Shown: positions 49,681 through 60,681 of the stretch, one piece after another
How the letters are laid out: every line of letters starts with the position of its first letter
Numbering within the stretch: the stretch's first letter is position 1
Origin: Prinsepia uniflora
Lineage: Eukaryota > Streptophyta > Magnoliopsida > Rosales > Rosaceae
Length of the DNA stretch: 64,000 bases
NCBI GenBank assembly: GCA_032719365.1
Contig: CM064870.1
Span: 22,448,738 to 22,512,737 of the forward strand
Direction: 5' to 3'
Notes under the pieces: model-generated
Told to the model about the DNA's origin: nothing
What the model saw: the letters and a program-made list of their open reading frames with translations, nothing else
The model's database searches: none
Program-made: the position numbers and the translations under genes

Positions 49681-52609
49681 TGACAGGACCCATCCCAATC
49701 CCCCCGGGATTAGTGCGGGATGACACTGCTCTCGTCTGACACGAAGTGTCAGACAAGGAATATTTCTGACCTTTGCCCTCCCGGGCCATCAGAGTACACC
49801 AGGATCCGGTGGAGGTATGTGATATCTCGGTCTCTGCTACAGTCCACATCCGACGTCAACCTGAAGGGCAGTCAAAACATTAAAAGCTGTGAGTGGACAA
49901 AACAACCAGTTTATAAAAACATTTCATAAGAAGACATTTGTACCCTTCACTAAAAAGCATGCATGCATTCGAAAACCATTTAACCAAATGGACCACATGT
50001 GGGAACTAAGCCCAAATCAGAAATAACCAAGGTCGAAAGGACCACCATGAAATCGACCATACGGGCCACTGCCCAAATCCATAAGAAAACCAATGAGGGA
50101 CTCAGCCCATAACCATAAACATACTGAAACCAAATACACGAGCCACTGCTCAATCCTGTGCACACCTGTGCACACCACAGATCACATCCATATATCATAT
50201 ATACATATAAGTCACATAACCAATCTTGTCACGGTATCCAAAGCTACACGCGTGCTACCCGAGTCTCAATCCAAGTCTTCTCAAACTCAAGGTCAATGTC
50301 CGCAGACCACTGATCCTACTCGAGGTAATAGTAACCATAGCCTTCCTAAGAGTAAGAAACCCAATAAGGGGTGACTCCACTCAGTCGGTGCTCCGTGACT
50401 ACTCCGGGGTCCACCCAGGCCAACGACCCTCCCCTGAGGAGATAATAGAAGTAAAGGAAGGTATATGAACATATATATACATAACACAATATCCATGCCC
50501 GGTTCCCCTGAACCGTCATGATCCATAATATCCATAACCAAGGTAACATGCCGGTTCCCATAAACTGTCATATACGGTAATAACATAACCAGGGTAACAT
50601 GCCGGTTCCCATAAACCGTGATGTACCATAATAACATAACCGAGGTAACATGCCGGTTCCCATAAACCGTCATGTACCGTAATAACATAACCAGGGTTCA
50701 AGCCGGTCCCCATAATCCGTCATGAACCACGATACCATCACAAGGGTTCATGCCGGTTCCCATAAACCGTCATGAACCGGGAAATCCAATTAAGGTTCCC
50801 TGACCTGAAATCAAAATCGTAAAGTAACCTAGGTCTCGTGCTCGAACATAGGACATCAGCTAGGCACCGTGCTCGATATCTGAGGTCATATGCCCGAGAC
50901 AAAACCAAATGGGTCTCATACCCGAGTTTATCCTTTTGAAATCCAAATCCAATTCATTAAAACCAATAAGGAAATACCGACCCGTATAAAGCCGAAACCT
51001 CGAAATACGTGCTTATACGTAACCACACACAAATGCACCCATGTCATTATCCAACATGTATTAAAACATATAATAAACATTTATGCATGGACCAATTAAG
51101 AAAACCAAGGTCCACTCCAGACCGTCCGAGCTGCCGCCTCGATTTGCGTGCCATACGGCTCTCCCGAGCCAATCACCATCACCGGAACTCCCGAACCTGT
51201 CCAAATCGTAATAAAAGGTTACTAATTACTTAATTAACCTCCCATTAAAGCCCCGTAATTTTCTCGAACTTTTAACTATTTTTAAACCGACCCTAAAAGT
51301 TCCGATGCCCCGAAACATATCGAGACGGTGTCCGATTGACACGAGACCAGTCCCAAAATATTCGTTACATCGAATAGATGATTTCATATGTTGAACACTT
51401 ACCCAAAGAACACGTCACGCGCCCGTACGTGCCCCTAGAAGATACTGCGCGTGGGCTTCACCCGCCCTGCACAGTCTTCTTCTTCCTCAGGTGAACCAGC
51501 CGGTCCACCTAGTTCGAACCGAACTAGACCGGCATGACCGGTCCAGGTGTTTTCCCTCGTCGTTTTTGGTTAGTTTGCTTCCATTTTAATTCCATTAATC
51601 CTATTTTCAAGTTTCCTATCCAATCCAATGAAGAAAACTAAGAAAAACCCTACAAAACCCTTCCGTTCAATCCTCCCCTAATCGGTCTAAGTTTTCCGAT
51701 TATCCCCAGGGCAGCACCGCCCTTCACTGCCGTAAAAAACGGTCCCCTCACTCTCCTAACATCTTAATAATCTCAACCAAACCATCCAAAACGGGCCCTA
51801 ATGCAAAAATTGAATTAAAATGAAAATTGGGCCTTACCGAGTTCCTTCTCGGGTTCATGGCTCCGCCGTCCACGGCGGCGTGCCCTTGGCCAGTAACCAT
51901 CATCCACCGGTCCTCTCCTCCCTCTCTGTTCTCTCAGGTATCATTTGGGTTCAAGGGTTTGGTATTTGGGGTGAAGGGTGGATCGGGTTTTTGGGTTGGA
52001 AAGCAAATGGAGGATGAATGATCGATGAAGGGAATGGTGGGTGCATGAATGTAAAAGGTTGTCCAGTGGATGAGTGACACTTGCCACTCATCCATTGGGC
52101 AGTACAAAAATATCTGGGCCCCACTTCAGTCCAAAAGTCCCTCGCTTCCTAATTCGTGCAATAGTCCACTTGAACTTCCGTGAACCGTAACTTCTCCGGC
52201 GAACGTCCGAATTCGACGTGCTGCCTGCCTACGGATTCATACCTTCCTGATCTACGTAATGGTCCTCGGCCCTCGGCCATCGGACATCCCGGTCAAAAAG
52301 TCAACATTTGCCTCTTTTTAACCAAAATTACTCAAATGCCCCTAAACTTCCGAACGTCATAACTTCCTCCTCGAACGTCGGAATTGAACGTACCACTTGT
52401 CTATGAACTCGTGACGTCACAAACTACGTCACGGTCATCGGTCAATGTATGTTTGACCGCCCGAAAAGAAAGTCAGTGTTTTACCCACGCTAGGGGCAAA
52501 ACGGTCATTTTGCATCGTTCGTCCGATTTTGCCTAACTAATCACCGATTAACCTCACTAATCGTGATTAGTCACTAATCTAATCTAGGAATTCGGGACGG
52601 GTCGTTACA
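49681..52609 (-). repeat. E3 5' LTR
   Basis: Pairs with 43553-46485. It has an intact GTGACGT...ACGTCAC palindrome (52411-52432), the hairpin (49734-49754) and gtgagtggac (49889-49898). The partner arm is mutated to gtccactcca (51110-51119). Confidence 0.95.
50484..50780. repeat. 51-bp minisatellite in E3 5' LTR
   Basis: Same unit and about the same copy number as 44355-44650 in the partner LTR, so the array has not changed length much since insertion. Confidence 0.92.
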
Positions 52610-52649
52610 TAAGACCTTGGATATGATTTCATGAAATGGTTTTGAAATT

Positions 52650-52895
52650 GGAAAGAGAAACTCGGGCATGAGGCCCAATTGTTTTGGAAACCTCGGACTT
52701 GGAGTCCAATTGAGTTACGTAATCGGGCCAAGGGCCCAATTGCTTTATGAAATCGGGCCAAGGGCCCAGTTATTTACGAAATCGGGCTGAGACCCATTTG
52801 AGTTATATTATCGGGCCAGGGCCCCAATTGATTTATGAATTTGGGCCGTTGGTCCAGTGATTTACAGAATCGGGCATGAGGCCCAGTTGGTTTCA
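52650..52895. repeat. GGGCC..GGCCC minisatellite in E2 3' LTR
   Basis: Seven or so units of about 30 bp (atcgggccaagggcccaatt and variants), each a small palindrome. Only about two units remain in the deleted 5' LTR (37690-37770). Confidence 0.9.
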
Positions 52896-53644
52896 TAAAC
52901 GTGATTTCGGGTCAGGGACCCTAAATGGAATTGTGATGTTTTATGGAGATTTCGGGCAGGACCCATTGAGATGTTGTGAAATCATTTAATAAAACTGTTT
53001 TCCATATACCATCTTGATACGAGAATATGTGAAGGTCTCCTCCAGGTGTCTGGGACACTGGGGAAATCACGGTGCATTGCCTGCGAGGGGTCATTGTGTT
53101 GAGCTACCGGACTGTATAGTGACTTCGGAGCAGGATTGCTATGATTGGGCGTCTGGGACGTCGAGCGTCTGGACGAAAGGCATCTGGGATGCTGTACCCG
53201 GACTGGGTTCGGGGATTGGACTCGGGATTGAGACCCCGGGCAGCACGCGTAGCTTATGGTTATACTGTGAAATATGTCATCTGGGACGTCAGGCGTCTGG
53301 GACGCTAGGCATCTGGGATGCCGGTTATGGTAATGTGGTAAATATGAACTATTGGATCTATGAAATGGTTTTTCGGTTGGATTTATGGTTTACGGTTTTG
53401 GGCTAAGGACCTAATGCCTTGTTGAGCAAAGGTTTTGGTTATTGGTTTTCTTGGCATGCATACGTTTTTAATGGAGGGCATAAATGTCTTACGAAATGTG
53501 TTAATAAACTTACTTATTTTCGTCCACTCACAGCTTTTGTTTTTAATGCCTTTCAGGTTGATTCCGGGTGCGACTGCAGCAGAGACTGGGACATCGCACA
53601 CCTCCTCCATCGATCCTTGCGTACTCTGGAAGCCCGTTTGGGCA

Positions 53645-53648
53645 GTGG
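53645..53648. other. Recombination junction E2 LTR / E1 LTR
   Basis: To the left the sequence follows the E2 LTR (like 38515); to the right it follows the E1 LTR (like 35864). Both parents contain gtgg at the switch point, so the join has 4 bp of microhomology. Confidence 0.85.
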
Positions 53649-54013
53649 AGGTCTATCCACCATTGATCTGCGTAACACGTGTAAACACGCAAATCGAGGA
53701 GTGTTTGTCCCACATCGAAACTATGGGAATTAAACATCCTACCTACCCATACATAAGGGGTACACATTTCCCAATAAAGGTAACTAATATTGACTATTCA
53801 CTGTTACTTTACCGAACTTACCATTTACTGTTTTCTTTTACAAACAACGCTACTAACTTGACTGTCGGAGAACCTTAGGTCGGCACCACACCGGTGCCCA
53901 TACTAACGGAGAATCCGCGATTCACTTAAGTTGACAGGTTACGAGGAAGGACACGCGTCACTTGGTGATTGGACGACGAGTAATCGACAGTTGGAACATT
54001 TAACGCTTCAACA
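53645..54013 (+). repeat. E1 5' LTR (copy b), 5'-truncated
   Basis: Matches 35861-36232 closely and lacks the first ~115 bp. Ends TTCAACA. The primer site TGGCGCC is at 54017-54023, followed by atctgtggg. Confidence 0.88.
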
Positions 54014-54138
54014 GTTTGGCGCCATCTGTGGGAATTGATACAAAAGGTTATGTCGGTTTTCTTTTCACTTTTCTTACCTGCTGAAACGCTGAGCAATTGG
54101 TCAGCCTATAAAAAAACAACCAACACAAAAACACCTAC

Positions 54139-55303
54139 CCTCATCGGTTTCGATTAAACCAAATTTGTACTGAAATCCAAGCAACCGAAGGATGCGGCGG
54201 TTCCAATTCAGGTCGTCCAAAATCTCTCTCACTTGGTGAACAATGGACTTCTCTTCCACAGAGATCTTTTCTTCGGGGAACAAACCTGCACACCGAGAAA
54301 CTGGTTAGCCATTATCACCATACTTGGCATACAAAATCAAAGCAACAAAACAATTACAAGAAATGGTCGGCCTATGCTACAACTATCCACCTTGAGTTTG
54401 AAATTTGGACGGTATCGGAGGTCACTCGGTGTTCCCTTCCCAGTTACCACTGACCAGACAGAACTTAGTCTTGTACGACTTCTGGGAGGTCGGTATGTCC
54501 AGGATGAACTCCCCCCGTTTGCTCTTCTTGCTATGACGGACGAAGACCTACCGGTGCTGTGTTGCTGAAACCCAAACTCATACAGGTACATGAGCTGGGA
54601 AAAGGTCGGCTCAGGCTGCTCAGCCCAACGGAAGGCCATGTAGAGGGTGCAGAGCACGATCCAAACGTTTGGATTGAGCTGACCGAGTGCCACCCCCATT
54701 TTCTCCACCATCCTCCGCAACCAGGGGTGCAAGGGCAACCTCACCCCATGGTGCATCAGCTCGGTATAGAACAACGCCATACCAGTCGGAGGGTTACTTG
54801 GTCTCTCCTCTCTTGTCGGCAGCCTCATCGTCACCGATTCAGGAACGCCGAAGTGGATCCTCATCTTCATCAAGCCCTTCTCAGTCTTCTTGTTGACTAT
54901 TTCATCAACAGTGAAGGCGGCCCGTTCAATCAGAACGACATCTAAGACCGACTCATCACTGGTCGGTTTCTTCTTGTTCAACCGCACTGCGCCTTTGTCT
55001 CGGCCGTGGGCCAGCTTCAACACTCGGTGAACACCCACCTTGACTATTGTCTTGGCGTACACCAAGAGGTTGCCACCGCCCGACCTATAGGTCATCTCAA
55101 CCTATGCACAAGTCTCCGGTTTTCTCCCGAATGACTCGGCCGTACTGTGCACCGAGTGTGCCTTATTGTGTGTCTAGGCCGAGTGGGCCTTGTCCTCACT
55201 CCCGGAGATGGGAATGAGAACCTGCACACTACTACCTGATGACTCACCGCCTTGTGAGTCGTAGTACTTATCCTCGGATACCGAGTCACTATCGACAAAC
55301 ATC
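54139..55303 (-). pseudogene. E1 antisense Transposase_28 gene, copy b, not interrupted by E2
   Basis: ATG at 55301-55303 opens a frame homologous to the E0 gene: an acidic Ser-rich start, two in-frame TAG stops (near 55177 and 55106), then a long open stretch with RIHFGVPESV, MHHGVRLPLHPWLRRMV, GQLNPNVW and LMYLYEFGFQ. A one-base loss near 54552 shifts the frame after QQHS. The matching continuation (PTSQK, NWEG) sits in the next frame. Exon 2 is 54139-54285 (acceptor GTGTGCAG, donor GTAGGT). The gene runs against the LTR orientation and ends about 120 bp from the primer site. It is non-functional in this copy, and its function is unknown. Confidence 0.82.
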
Positions 55304-55592
55304 TACACAAAAAGAAAAAAAAACAAAACTTAGAAGACCGACTCGGGCCTACGACGATCTGACCACAAACTTCACCAAGTTCATGTCGAGTTCTTCACAA
55401 ACTCCTACTTTAATAAAAAAACTGGACTTAAAGAATGCTTACCGCGTTTTTTCACGGAGGATTGTTGGTCGAGAAACGCAACCACCGTAAGCACCACTAC
55501 CGAGAGCTGATCGGAAATCACCTTTCTAGTTCGACAGAGTTTTCCCAATTTTCTCAAAAAAACAAAGTGAGCAAATCGGTGAAACCTCCTCA

Positions 55593-55600
55593 TATTTATA
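55593..55600 (-). promoter_or_regulatory. TATA box for the E1 antisense gene
   Basis: TATAAATA on the minus strand, 290 bp before the antisense ATG, with ccaattt just upstream. Its placement parallels 2028-2034 in E0. Confidence 0.5.
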
Positions 55601-56121
55601 GAAATTGGTGCACCGACTACGAGACGTCACCCCTCCCAGTGGCCGACACGTGTCGCGACCAATCGATCTTACCGACACGTGTCAACCATCCAGTCGAGGG
55701 AGCCGAACCGTCCTCCCTCACTCCACCACCGACCTCCCTGCGCTCCTCACCGAGCCCCGTACACCGCTCGGTACTCGCAACTCTCTGCAGGCCCTTGACC
55801 TCGCCACCGACCCAGGATAAACTCCACGCCGAGAGAGACACATCGCTATTACCAAGACAACTAAGGGCTGACCCTCATCAACGACCATGGTACCACCACC
55901 GACCGCCTATAAAGAACTTGATCGACCACATCGGCTCCGCCAAGACACCTTCTCAAAAGACCGACCACTTTGCACTTCTTCGTGGTGACCGAGACTGTCT
56001 CGGCGGACTCTCCCGCCAGAGGACTTGGGGGACTACCGGTATACTTCCCACCAAGGTCTGGGAGAATGAGACAAGCCCTCGACCGAGAAATTCCACCTCA
56101 GTCAAGGACTTGGGGGACTTC
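55601..56121 (+). other. E1 3' non-coding spacer and polypurine tract
   Basis: A C-rich spacer between the antisense promoter and the purine tract (aaggacttgggggacttc, ending 56121). Unlike E0 it has no tandem array. A 230-codon plus-strand ORF (55435-56127) crosses it but has no recognisable domain. Confidence 0.6.
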
Positions 56122-56607
56122 TGTTGACACCATATCTGACCAGACCCACTAAGTCGTATACTTAAAGCTCAGACTCCGTCCAAGGCCCAAAACCATCGTA
56201 CTTACACAGTCCCAATACCGGGCTCAGTGCGGGATGCCACATGGAGGTCTATCCACCCTCGATCTGCGTAACGTGTCAGCATGCAAATCGAGGAATGTTT
56301 GTCCCACATTGAAACTATGAGAATTGAACATCCTACCTACCCATACATAAGATGTACACATTTCCCAATAAAGATAACTAATATTGACTATTCACTATTA
56401 CTCTACCGAACTTGCCATTTACCGTTTCCTCTAACGAACAACGTTACTGACTTGACCATCGGAGAACCTTAGGCCGGCACCACACCGGTGCCCGTACTAA
56501 CGGAGAACTCACGATTTACTTAAGTTGACAGGTTACGAAGAAGGACACGCGTCACTTGGTGATTGGACGACGAATAATTGACAGTTGGAACATTTAACGC
56601 TTCAACA
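56122..56607 (+). repeat. E1 3' LTR
   Basis: TGTTGACACC...TTCAACA, 486 bp, directly after the purine tract. GGCACC-ACACC-GGTGCC is at 56476-56492. Confidence 0.9.
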
Positions 56608-56689
56608 AACCCTAATTTTAAAATCTAGCTAATCCGAGAAAATTCAGTGAGGAAAAAAGAGTACTCTATCTCCAATCAAAATAAAATGA

Positions 56690-59600
56690 GAACTAAAGCT
56701 GATCCATCTCTATATCCTGCTCTAAAATTGAAACTAATCAAGGTGGTGCTGCTTGCACCCATGTCGTTTTCACCTCGGATTTCATCCTTTCTTAGCAGCC
56801 TTAGAACAGAACATCAACTGTTGATTTGGGAACTGCAGCTCCCTCATCAGGCCGGCAATCTCGACCACCAGTTGTCTCATTGTACTCTAGTCTTGAGATG
56901 CGTCTTGACTAGTCAAAATGGCATCCCATGAATCAGTTTCTATAGTCACCATTTCGAGTGGAAGGCGTTGTATTAACAGTAGCTTACTCGAATAGGTTCC
57001 ATCTCTACTGCCAAAACTGAAAAACCATCAGCTTCCCTTATGTTCCTGCTTCTTAGCACTCTTTTTTAGCCTCTATGCATGATAGATGTGCAAATGCTTA
57101 TTACGACAACTACACACCTACCAACATAGAAAAACAAAGCACTCTAAATCACCAATTGAAAGGTAACTCATACTCCAGTAAAAAGATCCATAAAACTGCC
57201 CCTAGAAGGGAAACGATCAAGTGGAAGGCATGTAAATCTCCACATCTTCTGGCTCATTTTGCAACCCTACAAAGCATGGTACGCAAATTTCTATCCCCTG
57301 CCGCATCTAAAACATAGATCGGAATGAACGATCGTTTTTTTTTTTTTTTACAAGATTATGATAGGTAGGCAATATTTCTAAACTGGCTCTCCAAGAAAAC
57401 ATCTTCAATTTATTCGGGAGCCGTAGTCCCCATAGTTTCTTCCAAATTAAAGCAGTATGCGTAGGTGAGGACCCCCTTCATCACTCACATATCGCTCCCT
57501 GCATGGCCAGGGACCATATAATAGCCAAATTTTATGGAATACTTACCATTTTTCAATAAAACAAATACCTTCCATCCACAAACCTGACAGGGGTTGGTAG
57601 CACAATGCTACATATCGCATGTACATCCCTCTGACAAAAAAAAAAAAAACGGATTGCAGTAACTCCAAATTTCACCCCCACTTGGCTTGATCTGATAGGA
57701 AATGATAGTTGCAGTAGGAAGCCCCATATTAAGGATGGGCTTGAAACTCATGAGTCTCATAATCCACTTATGATGAAAAACACTTATGGACTCCCCCGTT
57801 CCCAACCTACAATACCAAGCCTTTCTCAATGATCTCCCTTCCCCAAATTATAGATCTCCACGCTAAGGAAGGGGCTGATTCCAATTCCGCCTCCATAAGG
57901 TCTTTATTCGGATAGTATCCAGCTTTCAAAAATTTGAAGCACCAAAGACTGAGGATGCTCCATTAGTCTCCATGCTTGTTGGGCCACCATGGCTTGGTTA
58001 AATGCTTCGAAGTTCTTGAAACCTAGACATCCTTTCGATTTTGCACAACCTAGCTTTTGCCAACTCAACTAGTGAATACTCCACTGACCCTCTTTCCCCC
58101 ACCAATAACGAGTTATTTCAGTAGAGAGATCCTAGTACAGGGATCGATGAATAGGAATACACTCATAAAATAGGTAAGAAGCGGTTGTGCCACATCTTTA
58201 ACCAACACCTCTTTCCTTGCTACTCACGATAATTTAGCACTCCAACTAGTGAAACGACTCCTCAACGCATCCTGAACCTTCCCAAACGTCCTCCTCTTGT
58301 TCCAAGAAGTAACCGTTAGGAGACCAAGGTATTTTTTGTGGCACTAAACCACTTGGACTCCAAGCATAACTGAGATCAAACGAATCATAATTGGGTGAGC
58401 ATTAGGGCTAAAACAAGCTACGGACTTATAAAAATATATTAACTGATGCTCATTCATACTTACGCACCACCATTAGCAGTTCCTGACATTTAGCTAGTTA
58501 GGCACTACAAAACAACAAACTGTCATTGGGAAAAAAATATGTGAGAGATACGAGGCGCCCCAAAAGCCACAAAAAATCCATGAATGAGTTTATGATTTTG
58601 AGCCATAGATAGTAATGCTGAGAAACCTTCTGCACAAATTAGGAATAAAAAGGGAGATAGGGGGACCCTTTGGCGCAATCACCTAGTAGGGGAGATGTTC
58701 CCCGTGGCCTGGCCTCTCGCCTCGATGGAGTAGCAACAGTTGACGCACAATCCAATAATAATTTTACTACCTTATCTGCGAAACCAAGTTTCCTCAACAT
58801 AGCTTCAAGATACCTCCATTCCACCCAGTCGTAAGCCTTAGACATTTCCAATTTCAAAATCATCCTTTATAACTTACTACCTCCTCGCCTATTTATTTCT
58901 TGAATACTCTCTCAATCGCTTCTATAATATTGTCAGTAATTAATCTGCTTACAATAGCTTTGGAAATAATGTTATAAATAACTCAATGTAAAACAAGTCA
59001 GTTATTTGTGATGGCTAGTCAATTTTTGGGATTAAAGCCATGAGCATATGATTGACCACTCGGACACTCACCCCATCATTTAACACTAACATACAGAAGG
59101 CAACAACCTCATCTCGCATCGTCGCCCAGTACTTTCGATAGAAAAGTGTAGGCATCTCATCCACCTCTTGAGCTTTGGTTGGGAACGTACTAAAAAAAGG
59201 GCCCCTTATACCTCTGCATGATAATAAGGCTTACATGGATAATCATTTTAGTAATTAATAACACCGACCGGACCGGACTGCCCCCACTGCATCACCAACA
59301 TCAGCAACCTCATTTGACTTAAACGACCTATTATAAGTTTATAACAGTATTGAAATGCCCTTATCACATATCATTAGAGGAAGACCAATGCTGATGTGAA
59401 TTATAGACACCATTAAGAAAATTTCACTTACCCCTCCTTTTCGCAAACTGGTGGAAAAACATGGCGTTGTGATCGGCGTCCCGCATCCAATTCACTCTAG
59501 ACTGTTGCCTCCACAAGAGCTCCTCCTTAGCTCTCAAAACATCAATATCATTGTCAAGACGGCATTCTAACTCTGTCTTTGAGGTTGTCAAGTTGTGCTT

Positions 59601-60138
59601 ATAACTGTTTGATTCGTTCTGAAATATGGCTAACCACCTCACTGCCTCGTGCGTGCAGTTTTGTTTCACAATTTGATATTTGAGAAAGAACAGACCGTCG
59701 TTCCTCCTCCCATCCCTCGAAAATGAACTCTTGAAACCCATCCTCTTCTAAACCTATCCATCACCCTACAAAGAAAAAAATATACATAAAAATGCTCATT
59801 GACCACAACATGGTCAAGCCTCATCGAAACCTATCCATCACCCTTCCACCTATTAATCCAAGTAAATTGTGCCCTTGAAAGGCATCATAGTTAGCCCACA
59901 ATCTTCCAAAGCTCTACAGAGTTCGCCCATTTGGCCCAACGACTTTATTCCTAAGCCACATTTCTTACCACTAACTTCAATCTCATCAAAAGTCACGTCC
60001 AACCTGTTAGCAGTGGCACTCCAGGGATCCAGGGAAATTTGCAGGATGCAACACATCGACCAAGAACACAGGAAAGAAATTCAGAGGCAAGCTCAACCAA
60101 CTTAACAGGTACACTCCTCAATCCTTCTATTCCCTAGC
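56690..60138 (-). mobile_element. L1-type LINE relic, 5'-truncated
   Basis: Minus-strand order is endonuclease tail, linker, reverse transcriptase, zf-RVT and RNase H, as in plant L1-clade ORF2. The 5' part and ORF1 are missing. The right end abuts the LTR of E12 at 60139, so E12 may have inserted into it. The left end comes within about 100 bp of the E1 LTR. Confidence 0.8.
56755..60056 (-). pseudogene. LINE ORF2 relic (endonuclease, RT, zf-RVT, RNase H)
   Basis: ALEDCGLTMMPFKG (about 59880-59920) is the endonuclease end. KEELLWRQQSRVNWMRDADH...FFHQFAKRR (59424-59530) is the pre-RT linker. LKLEMSKAYDWVEWRYLEAM and LRKLGF (58780-58860) are RT motifs with the catalytic-palm D-x-S-K-A-Y-D pattern. 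RLGTGESISVFHHKWI (57770-57815) and KLWGLRLPNKLKMFSWRA (57385-57440) belong to the zf-RVT part. ETDSWDAI...VVEIAGLM (56830-56940) resembles RNase H. Stops and frameshifts are scattered throughout, and long homopolymers (57333-57350, 57636-57649) interrupt it. Confidence 0.82.
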
Positions 60139-60679
60139 TGATGTATCGAGACTAGCTCGATTGGATTAGGCTAGAATAGATTAGGAACTTCTTCTTCTTT
60201 GTAATTCTGGTGATTGAAACTATAGAAATGAGATTGATGATTGTATTGAATGAATGTGCACACCAAGTGTTTGTGAAATTGTTTGAATGAGATGGTGCTT
60301 AAATCTTTGTAATTTCCCAGTGTAGAAATAACACTACCTACTGAGTTCCCTTTCCTTTTCTCATTAGATTGTATTCTGCATTAGCCATACACATATACCC
60401 GTGTATTCCACACTCACACAGTCACTGTGAAACGGTTAGAAGCTTAGTGTGACCTCAGCACACCTCAGCAACTTTACAAGTCACACACTTACACTTCCTT
60501 TATTGTTTTTCATTCAATGCACCACTCTCACACACTTACATTCACTAACAGAATGCACACACACTCACACGGTTACATTGAATCACACACTCACACATTT
60601 CACACTTGTCACTTGCCACTTGGCAATCCACTTGGCATTCTGCCAAGTCACCTCCCAGTGATTTGCTTAAACACTAACA
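60139..60679 (-). repeat. E12 3' LTR
   Basis: Starts TGTTAGTGTTTAAGC on the minus strand at 60679, directly after the purine tract. The other end is placed at the TACATCA terminus (60139) and is provisional because the partner LTR is not in the window. It is rich in cacactcac motifs. Confidence 0.65.
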
Positions 60680-60681
60680 GC

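Larger units (their letters stand above)
43553..52609 (-). mobile_element. E3: complete LARD-like element with perfect taaga TSD
   Basis: LTRs 43553-46485 (2933 bp) and 49681-52609 (2929 bp) flank a 3195-bp interior. Identical taaga flanks at 43548-43552 and 52610-52614 show a clean insertion into the E2 3' LTR. Sampled LTR sequence differs at only a few percent of sites, making it the youngest datable insertion here. The primer site TGGTATCAGAGC is on the minus strand at about 49666-49677. The purine tract aaggagggaaggt lies at 46486-46498. The interior lacks gag and pol. Confidence 0.95.
37045..53648 (+). mobile_element. E2: LARD-like gypsy-type element, interrupted by E3 and 3'-truncated
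   Basis: The 5' LTR is 37045-38608, the internal region 38609-42009, and the 3' LTR 42010-43552 plus 52615-53648, broken off at a recombination junction. The primer site TGGTATCAGAGCC is at 38611-38623. GAATTTCGAGGACGAAATT and the purine tract aagtggggaaggt precede the 3' LTR. The left target sequence ends gacag, and the right TSD is lost. The GAGGACGAAAT...PPT signature and iMet site are typical of Tekay/Del-type chromoviruses. The 3.4-kb interior has no coding capacity, so it is a large retrotransposon derivative (LARD). Confidence 0.85.
42010..53648 (+). repeat. E2 3' LTR, interrupted by E3, end lost
   Basis: The LTR sequence is 42010-43552 and 52615-53648. It carries GTGACGT...ACGTCAC (42188-42209), GTGAGTGGAC (43357-43366), a GGGCC..GGCCC minisatellite (52650-52895), GTCCACTCAC (53522-53531) and tttcag (53551-53556). 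The last roughly 90 bp are replaced by E1 LTR sequence. Confidence 0.85.
35748..56607 (+). mobile_element. E1: Tat-like non-autonomous LTR element, interrupted and partly duplicated
   Basis: The outer LTRs are 35748-36232 and 56122-56607, both TGTT...TTCAACA, in one orientation. The outer flanks aactc (35743-35747) and aaccc (56608-56612) match 4 of 5 bases, consistent with a single insertion. The front half (LTR, primer site TGGCGCC, antisense gene) occurs twice: at 35864-37044, where E2 has inserted, and at 53645-54827 without E2. The two copies are closer to each other than either is to the far LTR. The element has no gag or pol; its only gene is antisense. Confidence 0.75.

Noticed and set aside
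55435..56127. 230-codon plus-strand ORF in E1, reaching the LTR
   Set aside because: Runs through the antisense promoter, C-rich spacer and purine tract. It is Pro/Ser/Arg-rich with no recognised domain and no equivalent in E0.
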